Positions 37,690-47,328 of a DNA stretch of 64,000 bases are shown here, one piece after another. Source of the stretch: Marinomonas primoryensis (GTDB lineage Bacteria > Pseudomonadota > Gammaproteobacteria > Pseudomonadales > Marinomonadaceae); NCBI RefSeq assembly GCF_013372285.1, contig NZ_CP054301.1, positions 3,500,001 through 3,564,000 on the forward strand, written 5' to 3'. The translations under genes were made by a program, and so were the position numbers. The number at the start of each line of letters is the position of its first letter. The stretch's first letter is position 1. The notes beneath the pieces are model-generated. The model saw only the letters and a list, made by a program, of their open reading frames with translations, did not search any database and had not been told where the DNA came from.

Positions 37690-38721
37690 TTATTTACAAG
37701 CTGACTGAGACAGCTCAACAGCACGAGCATACACTTTATAAGCAGGTAATCCTTTTTGCTGTAGTTCATTCAAGTAATCTTCTGTTGCTTGATAAAGAAC
37801 TGGTTTCCACAAAGGATTTTCTGCACCGCCTTCAATGACGGTAATGTTATGTCCCATTTCGATGGCTTGAGCGCGACCTTTCTCATCCAAATCATCAAAT
37901 ACGATGGCTGCTTTTTTAGACCATGCCATGCCTGAGTTATGATCGATCACCTTTTTAAGGTCCGCTGGAAGGTGGTTATAAAACGATTTGTTAATCGTCA
38001 TAATAAAGGCCAGCGTATAAAGACCACCTACGTCTGTGTGGTACTGAGTTAATTCGTTTAGACGGAATGTATATTGACCTTCCCATGGCAACGCAACACC
38101 ATCAATCACACCACGTTGAGTAGACTGATAAGAGTCAGGAGCTGGCATGCCAACAGGTTGTGCACCAAGGCCTTCAAGCAGTTTTGCAACCACAGCCGTA
38201 GGACGACGGATACGTAAACCCTCTAAGTCTTTAGGTACCTTTATTTCTTTCTCAGTGGTGTGAATGCCACCTGGCCCATGTGTAAACAAGAACAGAGGTT
38301 TAGTTTGGCTGTATTCGTTAGAAATAAGGCCTTCATCATACAGTGACTGAACAATACAAGAACCTTGCGCCGCACCTTGAGAAACACCTGGTAACTCCAC
38401 AATTTGCGTTAGTGGAAAACGGTTTGCTGTATAGCCTTGAACGGAAACAGACACGTCTGCAATGCTATTCTTCACTGCATCGTACTGAGCGGGCGGCTTA
38501 GCTAGCGTGCTAGAAGGATACATCTGAACATCAATGCGCCCGTTTGATTCCACTTCTACCGCCTCAGCCCATTTCTGGAACAAACCCTTACTTGGGCCCG
38601 AAACCTCAGGAAAGAAGTGACTAAAACGCAATGTATATTCTGCGGATGCGTTTGCTTGAGCACTGACAATAACAGAGGCAGCAATAGCCGTTATTGCCGC
38701 GTGTTTTATTATTCTTATCAT
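37690..38721 (-). CDS. TRAP transporter substrate-binding protein DctP
   Basis: 343 aa from ATG 38721 (GGGAG 7 nt upstream; the longer frame to 38772 is rejected). Signal peptide MIRIIKHAAITAIAASVIVS...ANA; mature EYTLRFSHFFPEVSGPSKGLFQKWAEAVE. Ligand Arg probably in GLRIRRPTAV, the conserved position for carboxylate binding. Two cysteines (GSCIVQSLYD and the last residues SACK) could pair. Periplasmic binding protein for an organic acid. Confidence 0.9.
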   Translation of the reverse strand: MIRIIKHAAITAIAASVIVSAQANASAEYTLRFSHFFPEVSGPSKGLFQKWAEAVEVESNGRIDVQMYPSSTLAKPPAQYDAVKNSIADVSVSVQGYTANRFPLTQIVELPGVSQGAAQGSCIVQSLYDEGLISNEYSQTKPLFLFTHGPGGIHTTEKEIKVPKDLEGLRIRRPTAVVAKLLEGLGAQPVGMPAPDSYQSTQRGVIDGVALPWEGQYTFRLNELTQYHTDVGGLYTLAFIMTINKSFYNHLPADLKKVIDHNSGMAWSKKAAIVFDDLDEKGRAQAIEMGHNITVIEGGAENPLWKPVLYQATEDYLNELQQKGLPAYKVYARAVELSQSACK

Positions 38722-38926
38722 GATCGACTCCCAAATAGCGTTGTTTTTTTTATAGGCAGTTTTTAGAACCACTTTGCATTTAGGAGACTAACAACCTAAT
38801 TGTCAAAAAGGTAATTGATTATAAATTTGAGGTATTGAAAAATTGGATAGCGTCATAAAATCTCAAAGAGAAAAACCGTACCTATTCTCAAAAAGCATCT
38901 AATCGCTATCCGACTTTCTGGATCTT

Positions 38927-40141
<1,215 letters not shown>

Positions 40142-40242
40142 TCATTTATTGTTTTTCTTCGATGCTGACAAACACATCAACCTATTAAGTGTTGTAATAG
40201 TGGAAGATTAACGAATGAGGCGTTAGGTGATTTTTGTTCAAA

Positions 40243-40395
40243 AAATTGTACTTTTTTATCAATTTATATTTTTATATCTCTATTTAATCAGAGAATTAAA
40301 TGACTTTAATGCACTTTTTCCTTATAAAGGGCTATGTATCAGCGTGTATTTTAACGTTCTACTATTATTAAAAAACAATACATAAAGTACATTTT
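40243..40395. promoter_or_regulatory. Inverted TGTACTTT sites in the pobA-pobR region
   Basis: AAATTGTACTTTTTTATC (40243-40260, plus strand) and, inverted, AAAATGTACTTTATG (40395-40381) share TGTACTTT. One sits upstream of pobA, the other 21 bp before the pobR start. They could be PobR sites for activation and autocontrol. Pattern-based only; the rest of this 286-bp gap is A+T-rich. Confidence 0.35.
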
Positions 40396-40415
40396 TAACA
40401 AATAAGAAGAAGTGT

Positions 40416-41306
40416 ATGAAGCAACCTACCATTCCACATTTTGGGCTTTATGGCGAATCCAGCTGGATCAATGACCCAGAGTTTTTCCACATTGAAGACA
40501 TTGAATCGCGCAGCAGTAACCTAGATTGGAAGATAAATCCTCATCGTCATGCTCAGCTTTTCCAAATTCTTATTCTTAAATCGGGAGAGGCGCAAGTTCA
40601 ATTGGACGAACAACAACGCAAACTGCAAGGCGCGTGGGCTATTATCGTGCCCGCAGGAATGGTACATGGCTTTCGGTTCTCCCCAAATACAGATGGTCGA
40701 GTCATTAGCATTGCAGAACCCTTGCTCGAAGATGCCTACCAAGAAAAAGCCGCGGCATTTATCAAACCGCTGCTCAGTCAAGCCTGCTATATCAATTTAA
40801 ATAGTCATCGCAATGTTTTTTCTGAGCTTTGGCCACTAATCCAGCAGCTTGAAAGTGAGTCAGCGTTCATACGTGAAGGAAGAGCCTTAATGAGCGAATA
40901 CCTTATTAAAGCCATTTTGTTATTGTTGCATCGCCAACACAGCAGTGGCGTAGCCAATGTGAGCAACAAAACCGAAGGCAGCCATGCGCAGCAACTCAAA
41001 GAGTTAATCGGAAATCACTACCGGCAGCACTGGACAAGCAATCAATATGCGCAGGCATTAGGCACATCCACCAGCCGTTTAAATCGTGTTAGTAAACGAG
41101 CATTCAACAAAAGCATACTCGATCTCGTCCACGATAGACTCTTGATTGAAGCCAAACGAAGTCTCATTTATACCGTACGATCCGTTGAAGAAATAAGTTA
41201 TGACTTAGGGTTTAAAGATCCGGGCTACTTTTCTCGATTTTTTAAAAGAACCGCAGGTGTAACGCCTGGTAAATTTCGCGTTTTGAGCAATCAACCTTCT
41301 ATTTAA
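40416..41306 (+). CDS. pobR: AraC-family regulator, probable PobR activator of pobA
   Basis: 296 aa. N-terminal cupin sensor domain (WKINPHRHAQLFQILIL, then VPAGMVHGF) and a C-terminal AraC double HTH (SNQYAQALGTSTSRLNRVSK; VEEISYDLGFKDPGYFSRFFKR). Divergent from pobA. AraC/XylS-type PobR proteins that respond to 4-hydroxybenzoate are known in Pseudomonas and Azotobacter. Regulation of pobA is inferred from position. Confidence 0.87.
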   Translation: MKQPTIPHFGLYGESSWINDPEFFHIEDIESRSSNLDWKINPHRHAQLFQILILKSGEAQVQLDEQQRKLQGAWAIIVPAGMVHGFRFSPNTDGRVISIAEPLLEDAYQEKAAAFIKPLLSQACYINLNSHRNVFSELWPLIQQLESESAFIREGRALMSEYLIKAILLLLHRQHSSGVANVSNKTEGSHAQQLKELIGNHYRQHWTSNQYAQALGTSTSRLNRVSKRAFNKSILDLVHDRLLIEAKRSLIYTVRSVEEISYDLGFKDPGYFSRFFKRTAGVTPGKFRVLSNQPSI

Positions 41307-41366
41307 CGCGTTTCTCCACGCTTCTAATGGTGAATTTTTCTAACCTATAAGCTGAAAATTGATCGT

Positions 41367-41395
41367 TTGCTGAATGGTTGGTCAAATCCTATTAT
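41367..41395 (+). promoter_or_regulatory. Sigma-70 promoter of the 57-aa gene
   Basis: TTGCTG (41367-41372), 17-bp spacer, TATTAT (41390-41395). 40 bp upstream of the small gene's ATG. Confidence 0.5.
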
Positions 41396-41434
41396 AGGCA
41401 GTGTCAAATATGACTTACTTTTAGGAGAATCATT

Positions 41435-41608
41435 ATGAAAACCGATTACAAATATGACAGCTTTGGTAACCTTGATACTGATTTTTATGTAGAAAAAGCG
41501 TACGAATTACGCCGAGCATACTACGCTGCCGCTTTTAAAAAAATGAAAGCGAATGTAATAGCATTCTTTGCAAACCTTACTGTTAGTCGCCCATTAAAAT
41601 CAGCGTAA
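41435..41608 (+). CDS. Small protein of 57 aa, function unknown
   Basis: Too short for most gene finders. It has an excellent ribosome-binding site (TTAGGAGAATCATT before ATG) and a plausible promoter just upstream. Starts MKTDYKYDSFGNLDTDFY, with an aromatic/basic helix RRAYYAAAFKKMKANVIAFFANL. The helix recalls small DUF1127/RSP_7527-type proteins, but I would not assign it. Stands alone between pobR and the EAL-GGDEF gene. Coding call rests on signals and codon-like composition. Confidence 0.65.
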   Translation: MKTDYKYDSFGNLDTDFYVEKAYELRRAYYAAAFKKMKANVIAFFANLTVSRPLKSA

Positions 41609-41915
41609 CAACACTAAGCACCAAACGAACACGTTAACGTCTACTGTATTTGTATTCTCTGCCGTTGTTAACTCTTATTACGAACAACAAAACAGCCGCT
41701 GTGACACAAATAAAATAACGACAATAAAGAACCCAATGTTCCCGATGATCGAAAGCAATAATAAGAAATCGATCCGGTAACGGGGTCTTATAATCCTTTA
41801 TAGAACACATCCTCAGTCACCATTCTCATCTCAAACTCAGTCATCAAAATGTCATAAATATGACATAAAATGCCCATCTAGCCACTTTTTTAATCTAGAT
41901 GTATTTGAGAAAAAA
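41609..41915. promoter_or_regulatory. Leader of the EAL-GGDEF gene with two inverted repeats
   Basis: 307 bp without a gene. At 41849-41866 a perfect 8-bp palindrome ATGTCATA-AA-TATGACAT, a likely operator. At 41875-41901 CATCTAG/CTAGATG with a 13-nt loop in the leader, 14 nt before the ATG. No riboswitch fold recognised. Confidence 0.5.
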
Positions 41916-43703
41916 ATGAGCCCATTAGACAACAGTACGCTGCTTGAAAAAATCCTTGTAAATGGATTAATTACGCCTTATTTCCAGCCTATTTATGACC
42001 TAAAAAATGGGGAAGTTTATGGGCACGAAGCACTCTCGCGCGGCCCCAAGAATTCCGCTCTATTTACTCCTGACCCACTATTTGCATTGGCTCAACAAGA
42101 AGGAAAACTCCACAAGCTGGAATTACTTTGTCGTGAGAAAGCCCTTTCGAAATTCGCCAAATTGTCCTTAGAAGGACGTTTATTCCTAAACGTCAGCGCC
42201 TCTTTATTGGCGTCGCCGGATCATCAATCTGGCATGACGCTCGCCATTCTTAATGAGCTGGGATTAGATCAAAAAGACATCGTTATCGAGCTGTCCGAAC
42301 AACACCCTTACGACCATAATGGCTTGCCTCGTAGCAGTGTCGACCATTATCGAGAAATGGGCTTCCAAGTGGCCATTGATGATTTAGGCGTTGGCTATTC
42401 AGGATTGCAGCTTTGGTCAGAGTTACAGCCAGATATTGTAAAGATTGATAAGCACTTTATTAAAAACGTAGATAAAGACGAAATCAAACGCGAATTTGTA
42501 CGCTCTATTTTAACCATTGCTCAACGCTTAAACTGTTTGCTTATTGCTGAGGGGATAGAAACACAGCAAGAGCTCGACCAACTGATTGAAATTGGCGTTA
42601 CCTTTGGCCAAGGTTATTTTCTTGGACGGCCAACAGAGACACCGGCGTTTTCAACCCATCCTTACTTAGTAAAGCACGCACAGCGTCGTTCACAGTTTCA
42701 AGAAGATCACGCCGAGACAGTGCAAACCTTATGTCGTCCTACCGCAAGCTTACAAGAAGACAGCCTGTTAGAAGATGCGTCTCAATACTTCAAAAAACAA
42801 CCCGATTTGATGGCGATTCCTATCGTAAATAGACAGCACGAACCGGTTGGGGTGATACGACGAAATCAACTGCATGAGCTTTTTTCTACGCCGTATGGCC
42901 GTGCACTCTATGAGCATAAACCCGTCACTAATTTACTCAGTTACGATGTGCTAATAGTGGAAAGCTATGTCAGCCTTTCCAGTGTTTCAACCTTAATGAC
43001 CAATCAAGAAGCCGACACCCTAAACAACGAAATTATTGTCGTTCGCGATGGGAAATTCATTGGTATTGGTCATCTAAGAGACCTATTGAAGCGCATCACC
43101 GAATTAAAAATTCAAAATGCCACCTACTCAAACCCGCTCACTTTATTGCCTGGCAACGTACCAATACATCGAGAAGTCAGTCGCCGGTTATTAGCCAATG
43201 AAGACTTTCACGTGGCGTATTTTGACCTGAATGATTTCAAACCCTTTAACGACTTTTTTGGTTATTCAAAGGGCGACGCTGTCATTCAGCTAGTCGGCTA
43301 TTTGATCAAAGAGTTCGTATCAACTAACGACAATTTCATTGGTCACATTGGAGGTGACGACTTTGTGGTTATCTTCGGAGATGTCAACTGGCAGCATCAG
43401 TGTGAAAAAATATTAGTAGAATTTGCTCGACAAGTACGCGAGTTTTATTCTGATGAAACGCTTCAAGAAGGCGGCGTCTGGACAAAAACCCGTCAAGGCC
43501 AAACCCTTTTCCATCCCATCTTAAGTTTAGCGATTGGCGTGGTTCAGCCAATCCCTAAACACTGCACCAACCATCACCAAGTAGCAGAGCTGGCGGCACA
43601 AGCCAAAAAATCCGCCAAACAACAGGGCGGTAACCATTTATATCTGCAACCTCACCTTATCGATGACGCTCCGGAATCGACGATTTCATCCATTGTGATC
43701 TAA
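41916..43703 (+). CDS. EAL-CBS-GGDEF protein (c-di-GMP phosphodiesterase/cyclase)
   Basis: 595 aa. EAL domain (~10-250) with EAL at 38-40, NVSASLL, ELSEQ, AIDDLGVGYSGLQ, DIVKIDK and AEGIETQQEL, all residues needed for catalysis present. Two CBS repeats (~265-400) follow, then a GGDEF domain (~420-590) with the signature GGDDF in place of GG[DE]EF. So phosphodiesterase activity is likely; cyclase activity is uncertain. No membrane segment; cytosolic, with the CBS pair as possible nucleotide sensor. Monocistronic, own promoter region. Confidence 0.92.
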   Translation: MSPLDNSTLLEKILVNGLITPYFQPIYDLKNGEVYGHEALSRGPKNSALFTPDPLFALAQQEGKLHKLELLCREKALSKFAKLSLEGRLFLNVSASLLASPDHQSGMTLAILNELGLDQKDIVIELSEQHPYDHNGLPRSSVDHYREMGFQVAIDDLGVGYSGLQLWSELQPDIVKIDKHFIKNVDKDEIKREFVRSILTIAQRLNCLLIAEGIETQQELDQLIEIGVTFGQGYFLGRPTETPAFSTHPYLVKHAQRRSQFQEDHAETVQTLCRPTASLQEDSLLEDASQYFKKQPDLMAIPIVNRQHEPVGVIRRNQLHELFSTPYGRALYEHKPVTNLLSYDVLIVESYVSLSSVSTLMTNQEADTLNNEIIVVRDGKFIGIGHLRDLLKRITELKIQNATYSNPLTLLPGNVPIHREVSRRLLANEDFHVAYFDLNDFKPFNDFFGYSKGDAVIQLVGYLIKEFVSTNDNFIGHIGGDDFVVIFGDVNWQHQCEKILVEFARQVREFYSDETLQEGGVWTKTRQGQTLFHPILSLAIGVVQPIPKHCTNHHQVAELAAQAKKSAKQQGGNHLYLQPHLIDDAPESTISSIVI

Positions 43704-43772
43704 CGGTCACAAAGAACACATAAGTCTGTCATAAACACCGTCTAATCTAATAATAACGAGCTGGAGGTGCTT

Positions 43773-44576
43773 ATGCAGACAAGATTTAGATCCGTGTTTA
43801 TTTCTGACGTTCATTTAGGGACAAAAGCCTGTCAGGCGTTGCATTTATTAGATTTTTTGCAAAACATTAAGACAGACACACTTTACTTGGTTGGCGACAT
43901 TATCGACCTACAAGAAATGCGTCATCGTGCGTATTTTATTGAATCTCACCATCACGTCGTAGAGCAAATTTTAGCCATGGCAAAATCTGGCACCAAGGTG
44001 ATCTATATCCCCGGTAATCATGATGCTTTTTTCCGCCAGTTTGTTGGGCAAACCTTGTCTGGCATCGACATTCGCCTCAACGCACGTCATAAAACAGCCA
44101 ATGGCCGTACATTTCATGTAAGCCACGGTGATGAGTTCGATCAGATGGTTAAAATCAGCCCTCTGATGCTCGCCATTGGCGATAAAGCACACGGGCTCAT
44201 GCTCACACTAAACCAATGGATAAATGGCGCGAGGCGCCTATTTGGCTTGCCTTATTGGTCGTTCGCTGGGTATTTAAAAAGTCACATTAACAAAGCCAAA
44301 GAATTCATCGAACGCTTCGAAACCGCCGCGCTAAAATCCGCTAAAAACCAAAAAGTAGATGGTTATATTTGCGGGCATATTCACTTCGCTTCTTTTCGTA
44401 TCAAAGACGACATTCTTTATTGCAACGATGGGGATTGGGTCGAGCATTGCACAGCGCTAACAGAATCCGCCGCAGGGGAAATGAGCCTTTTGCATTGGTC
44501 AGAAAACCCAAGAGTCTTGGCAACTGAACCGAAAGAAGAAGATTGGGGGTTGTCACCGCTGCCTTCTAGAAGCTGA
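43773..44576 (+). CDS. LpxH-like UDP-2,3-diacylglucosamine diphosphatase family phosphoesterase
   Basis: 267 aa from ATG 43773, 5 nt after GGAGG. Calcineurin-like phosphoesterase: DVHLG (metal), GDIIDL, GNHDAFF, SHGDEFD, CGHIHFA. Length is greater than LpxH of E. coli (240) and it belongs to the broader COG2908 group, so lipid A synthesis is possible but not certain; a separate LpxH may exist elsewhere. Membrane-associated helix region YWSFAGYLKSHINKAKEF. Downstream hairpin at 44584-44620, then the cassette array. Confidence 0.8.
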   Translation: MQTRFRSVFISDVHLGTKACQALHLLDFLQNIKTDTLYLVGDIIDLQEMRHRAYFIESHHHVVEQILAMAKSGTKVIYIPGNHDAFFRQFVGQTLSGIDIRLNARHKTANGRTFHVSHGDEFDQMVKISPLMLAIGDKAHGLMLTLNQWINGARRLFGLPYWSFAGYLKSHINKAKEFIERFETAALKSAKNQKVDGYICGHIHFASFRIKDDILYCNDGDWVEHCTALTESAAGEMSLLHWSENPRVLATEPKEEDWGLSPLPSRS

Positions 44577-44583
44577 ATAAAAA

Positions 44584-44620
44584 GGTCGGATGAAAAATAA
44601 GGCTAATTTTTTATCTGACC
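44584..44620 (+). terminator. Hairpin after the LpxH-like gene
   Basis: Imperfect stem GGTCGGATGAAAAAT/ATTTTTTATCTGACC with a short loop, 8 bp past the stop codon. Likely terminator. Confidence 0.5.
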
Positions 44621-44663
44621 CTATATTCCTTATTTGCCATAAATCCTCTTGATTCATTGAAGG

Positions 44664-44758
44664 GTATAACGCCGCGCTAAGCGGACAAAAATTGTGGGTT
44701 ATAATGTGTAGCGAAACGTAACCCACTGTTTTTGTTCCGTTTAAGCGCCTTGTTATAC
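44664..44758 (-). other. attC recombination site 1 (95 bp)
   Basis: Outer pair GTATAAC/GTTATAC; inner arms ACAAAAA/TTTTTGT and GTGGGTTA/TAACCCAC form the folded stem. Cleavage expected at G^TTATAC (minus strand). The stop of the 172-aa gene lies in it. Confidence 0.85.
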
Positions 44759-45271
44759 ACCTTTATATAGTGAAATCCAGTCTATATGTTTACCAAGTCC
44801 CAGAAGCGTAGAGTCATCAATATAGCGACCCTTTAATTCTTTTCGACAACTCTCAACATAAGCCAAGACAACATCATAAATTTCTTCACGAGTCGACTTA
44901 CGAGAAAAACTTTTTTCAGCGCATAATTTGTGTGTTTGGTAAACAAATTGCTTTTTACGGCTTTTAACAAAACGTTTCTTGTTATCCTGCCAATAAGAAC
45001 CACGAACTTGATTGCCCATAAAGTGTAATTCAATATAACCGATCACTTCATTGTAATTCCAAGCGCCGCCATAAGAAGTGTCTAAATGCATTTTATATGT
45101 CGAATACCAACTAGGATCTTTTTTTGCGTACTCTCTTTTAAATTCACCATCGTGACCTCCAAAAATTGCCTTTTCCGAAAATTGGTCACGTTTAGCATAA
45201 TATTCTTCTCTAGTTAATCTATAAACTGGAAGAGTTGCTATAGGTATTATTTTCAATAGAAAGCCTCGCAT
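44753..45271 (-). CDS. Cassette-borne hypothetical protein, 172 aa
   Basis: Not recognised. Basic protein rich in Lys, Tyr and Trp, with a possible N-terminal hydrophobic patch (FLLKIIPIATLPVY), then SWYSTYKMHLDTSYGGAWNYNEVIGYIELHF, a probable beta-rich core. No catalytic motif seen. ATG at 45271 lies close after the upstream attC, with no clear ribosome-binding site. Its stop is inside attC 1, typical of cassette genes. Single-gene cassette. Confidence 0.75.
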   Translation of the reverse strand: MRGFLLKIIPIATLPVYRLTREEYYAKRDQFSEKAIFGGHDGEFKREYAKKDPSWYSTYKMHLDTSYGGAWNYNEVIGYIELHFMGNQVRGSYWQDNKKRFVKSRKKQFVYQTHKLCAEKSFSRKSTREEIYDVVLAYVESCRKELKGRYIDDSTLLGLGKHIDWISLYKGV

Positions 45272-45289
45272 TGTAATTTAAGGTTTGGT

Positions 45290-45389
45290 GTATAACGCCT
45301 AGTTAAGAGGCAAAAAATTGTTGGCTAAAATTAGCGACGAAGGAGCAAAAGCCAACTGTTTTTTGTCCTTTTTAAACGACTTGTTATAT
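45290..45389 (-). other. attC recombination site 2 (100 bp)
   Basis: Outer pair GTATAAC/GTTATAT; inner arms TTGTTGGCT/AGCCAACTG with AAAAAA/TTTTTT. Shares the central stretch TAGCGACGAAGGAGCAAAA with attC 3. Contains the stop of the 321-aa gene. Confidence 0.9.
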
Positions 45390-46349
45390 TTCGATTGCGT
45401 CAATGCCAATAGATAGACGTGTGTTGTCCTCTATATCCTCAACAAAGAGCGCCCAAGTTCCTCTTTCTACTCTCTTAGAACAATACCTCGAAGCGGCTCT
45501 AAGAAAGCCGAAGGCAACATCATTTAAATCTTCAATAAACTGATCAATCGTTCCTTCATTATTATCACCATAAGATAAAAATATAGAATCTCTATAGTTA
45601 GCTTTTCCTCTATACCTGAATGCTTGAATTAAAAAATTCACCTGACCTTTATCTAAAGTTTTGTCTCGAAGTTCTCGGGCTACTTTTTTACGAAAGTTGT
45701 CAACATTAAGTGCTTTAAACTCTCTAGAATTTTTAATACGTTCTTCCGCTTCCCATTTCTTATACTTATGTGTTCCTTTTAAATAAGACACTATTGCTCC
45801 ATGAGCCATATCAGGATCATGAGCACGATGATTTAAATCATAGTCATTAGTTCCGCGATATTCTGAAATCTCAGCTTCTGCTGTCGTGGTTACTAAACTG
45901 CTCAAATATAGATCAAATGGGTAAGGGATAAGATTTCGTTCAGCAATATCAGCTTGCCAGACTTTAGCTGTTGCTGTGTGTGTCTCTTGAATTGAACCAG
46001 AGGAAGCAGCAACCATAGCACTAGCTGCAAAATATACAGAATAATACCAAGATACAATTGCCGAACGACAAATGTCATATTTATCCAAAGCATCATTATT
46101 CATTGCATCTAAGGAAGCTAGGTTATGATATGCCATATGCATATTTTCAAATACTAAAGTATCCGCTTCTTGATTGATTTGCCTTCTAGCGACTCTTCGA
46201 TATAAAGATTCAAGCTCGTCATCATCACACGCTCCAGAGTTAACCACTTCTGCTAGCGCTCTCATCCAATTAACGGTTCCTTGAAAAGCAAATCTTGGTT
46301 CAGCTTGGTCTCCACCATCAAACAATCTATCTAATAGCCAATTTGGCAT
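45384..46349 (-). CDS. Cassette-borne hypothetical protein, 321 aa (possible HEPN-like helix)
   Basis: Not recognised with confidence. Mostly helical. The segment YDICRSAIVSWYYSVYFAA (~residues 92-110) resembles the long helix of HEPN-type proteins, but the Rx4-6H motif is not clear. C-terminal half has FRKKVARELRDKT and FRYRGKANYRDSIF. Good ribosome-binding site AAGGAG before ATG 46349, 16 bp after the attC 3 cut. Could be a defence or toxin protein given the company it keeps, but that is speculation. Confidence 0.7.
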   Translation of the reverse strand: MPNWLLDRLFDGGDQAEPRFAFQGTVNWMRALAEVVNSGACDDDELESLYRRVARRQINQEADTLVFENMHMAYHNLASLDAMNNDALDKYDICRSAIVSWYYSVYFAASAMVAASSGSIQETHTATAKVWQADIAERNLIPYPFDLYLSSLVTTTAEAEISEYRGTNDYDLNHRAHDPDMAHGAIVSYLKGTHKYKKWEAEERIKNSREFKALNVDNFRKKVARELRDKTLDKGQVNFLIQAFRYRGKANYRDSIFLSYGDNNEGTIDQFIEDLNDVAFGFLRAASRYCSKRVERGTWALFVEDIEDNTRLSIGIDAIEI

Positions 46350-46364
46350 CCGTGCTCCTTAGAA

Positions 46365-46463
46365 ATATAACGCCCTGTTAACAGGCAAAAAATAGTTGGT
46401 TAAAATTAGCGACGAAGGAGCAAAACCAACTGTTTTTTGTCCTTGTTTAACAGCTTGTTAGGC
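46365..46463 (-). other. attC recombination site 3 (99 bp)
   Basis: On the minus strand it begins GCCTAAC, a perfect RYYYAAC box, and ends GTTATAT. Inner arms GTTGGTT/AACCAAC and AAAAAA/TTTTTT. Very similar to attC 2 (shared TAGCGACGAAGGAGCAAAA), indicating a common array origin. Confidence 0.9.
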
Positions 46464-46468
46464 TTTAA

Positions 46469-47311
46469 TTAACTAAGCTCAAATTCACTTACATGTTTTT
46501 CGAGCATCATTCGGTGTTTGGTTCTATCATTTTCACTAGCATCAAATTGAGAAGTGAGGAAATAACCAAACTTTTGTTTGAAGCCTAAAATCATTAACGG
46601 AAACCGTTCTTGCAATTGAGCGTGAGTACTAGTTATTTTTTCTACAGCATTTTCTTGTTGGTTTTCATCGAAGCCTTCAAGTAAGCCAGATAGATTCCCT
46701 TCACGCATTACAGTTAATAGAAATCTAACCGTAAACCCTTCAGGTAAGCTTCCGAAGTATCTATGATAAAATGAAAGATAACCCGCAATTGATATTCCCA
46801 CTCTTAATTTCGGTTCAGGGTATAGTTCTGAATTACCATTTATGTATATTTCATCATAGATTAAGCGCAATGATTTACCGATACTCTTGGTAATCACCGT
46901 AGGGTTAATTGCAGCATCAACTTGCTTCATAAGCCTAGTTGTTTTAGAACCAAAAGTAATGAGTACCATCAATATCTGTGCGCCAAAATGGTCTGCTCTC
47001 GACTCCAGAGCAACACTGTCTAATTCTGTTTCATCTTTATATTCATTGTGAAAATTCAAATAGTGAGCTAACTCATGGCAAATAATGGTTAAAACAAAAA
47101 TATAATCTTCCAATGCAGACAATTCATAATTGCAAAATTCATATGAAAGCCTAACTCTTGCAGTCTTACCGCTCCCCCTAATTGCAGCATTCCCTCTCAT
47201 CGATGTAACATTCAACTCTCTGTTGATTTGAAAATTAACAGGACTAAGAAAAAATGACTCAATATCTGAAAAAGCAGCTTCAGCGATTTCATAACCACTA
47301 GTGGTTCCCAT
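46469..47311 (-). CDS. HExxH metallopeptidase, cassette-borne
   Basis: 280 aa. Zinc site HELAH at 79-83 with a further His at 88, and ExxAD at 103-107 (ESRAD) as third ligand, the gluzincin pattern. The rest is unlike named peptidase families that I recognise; helical C-terminus. Ribosome-binding GGGAAG before ATG. It starts 17 bp after the TIR-like gene stop, so the two form one transcription unit inside one cassette. May process a partner or target protein. Confidence 0.75.
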   Translation of the reverse strand: MGTTSGYEIAEAAFSDIESFFLSPVNFQINRELNVTSMRGNAAIRGSGKTARVRLSYEFCNYELSALEDYIFVLTIICHELAHYLNFHNEYKDETELDSVALESRADHFGAQILMVLITFGSKTTRLMKQVDAAINPTVITKSIGKSLRLIYDEIYINGNSELYPEPKLRVGISIAGYLSFYHRYFGSLPEGFTVRFLLTVMREGNLSGLLEGFDENQQENAVEKITSTHAQLQERFPLMILGFKQKFGYFLTSQFDASENDRTKHRMMLEKHVSEFELS

Positions 47312-47328
47312 GCTCTTCCCTTAACAAA

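Noticed and set aside
38722..38772. 17-codon extension of the first DctP
   Set aside because: It would put a charged stretch before the signal peptide; ATG 38721 has GGGAG at the right distance.
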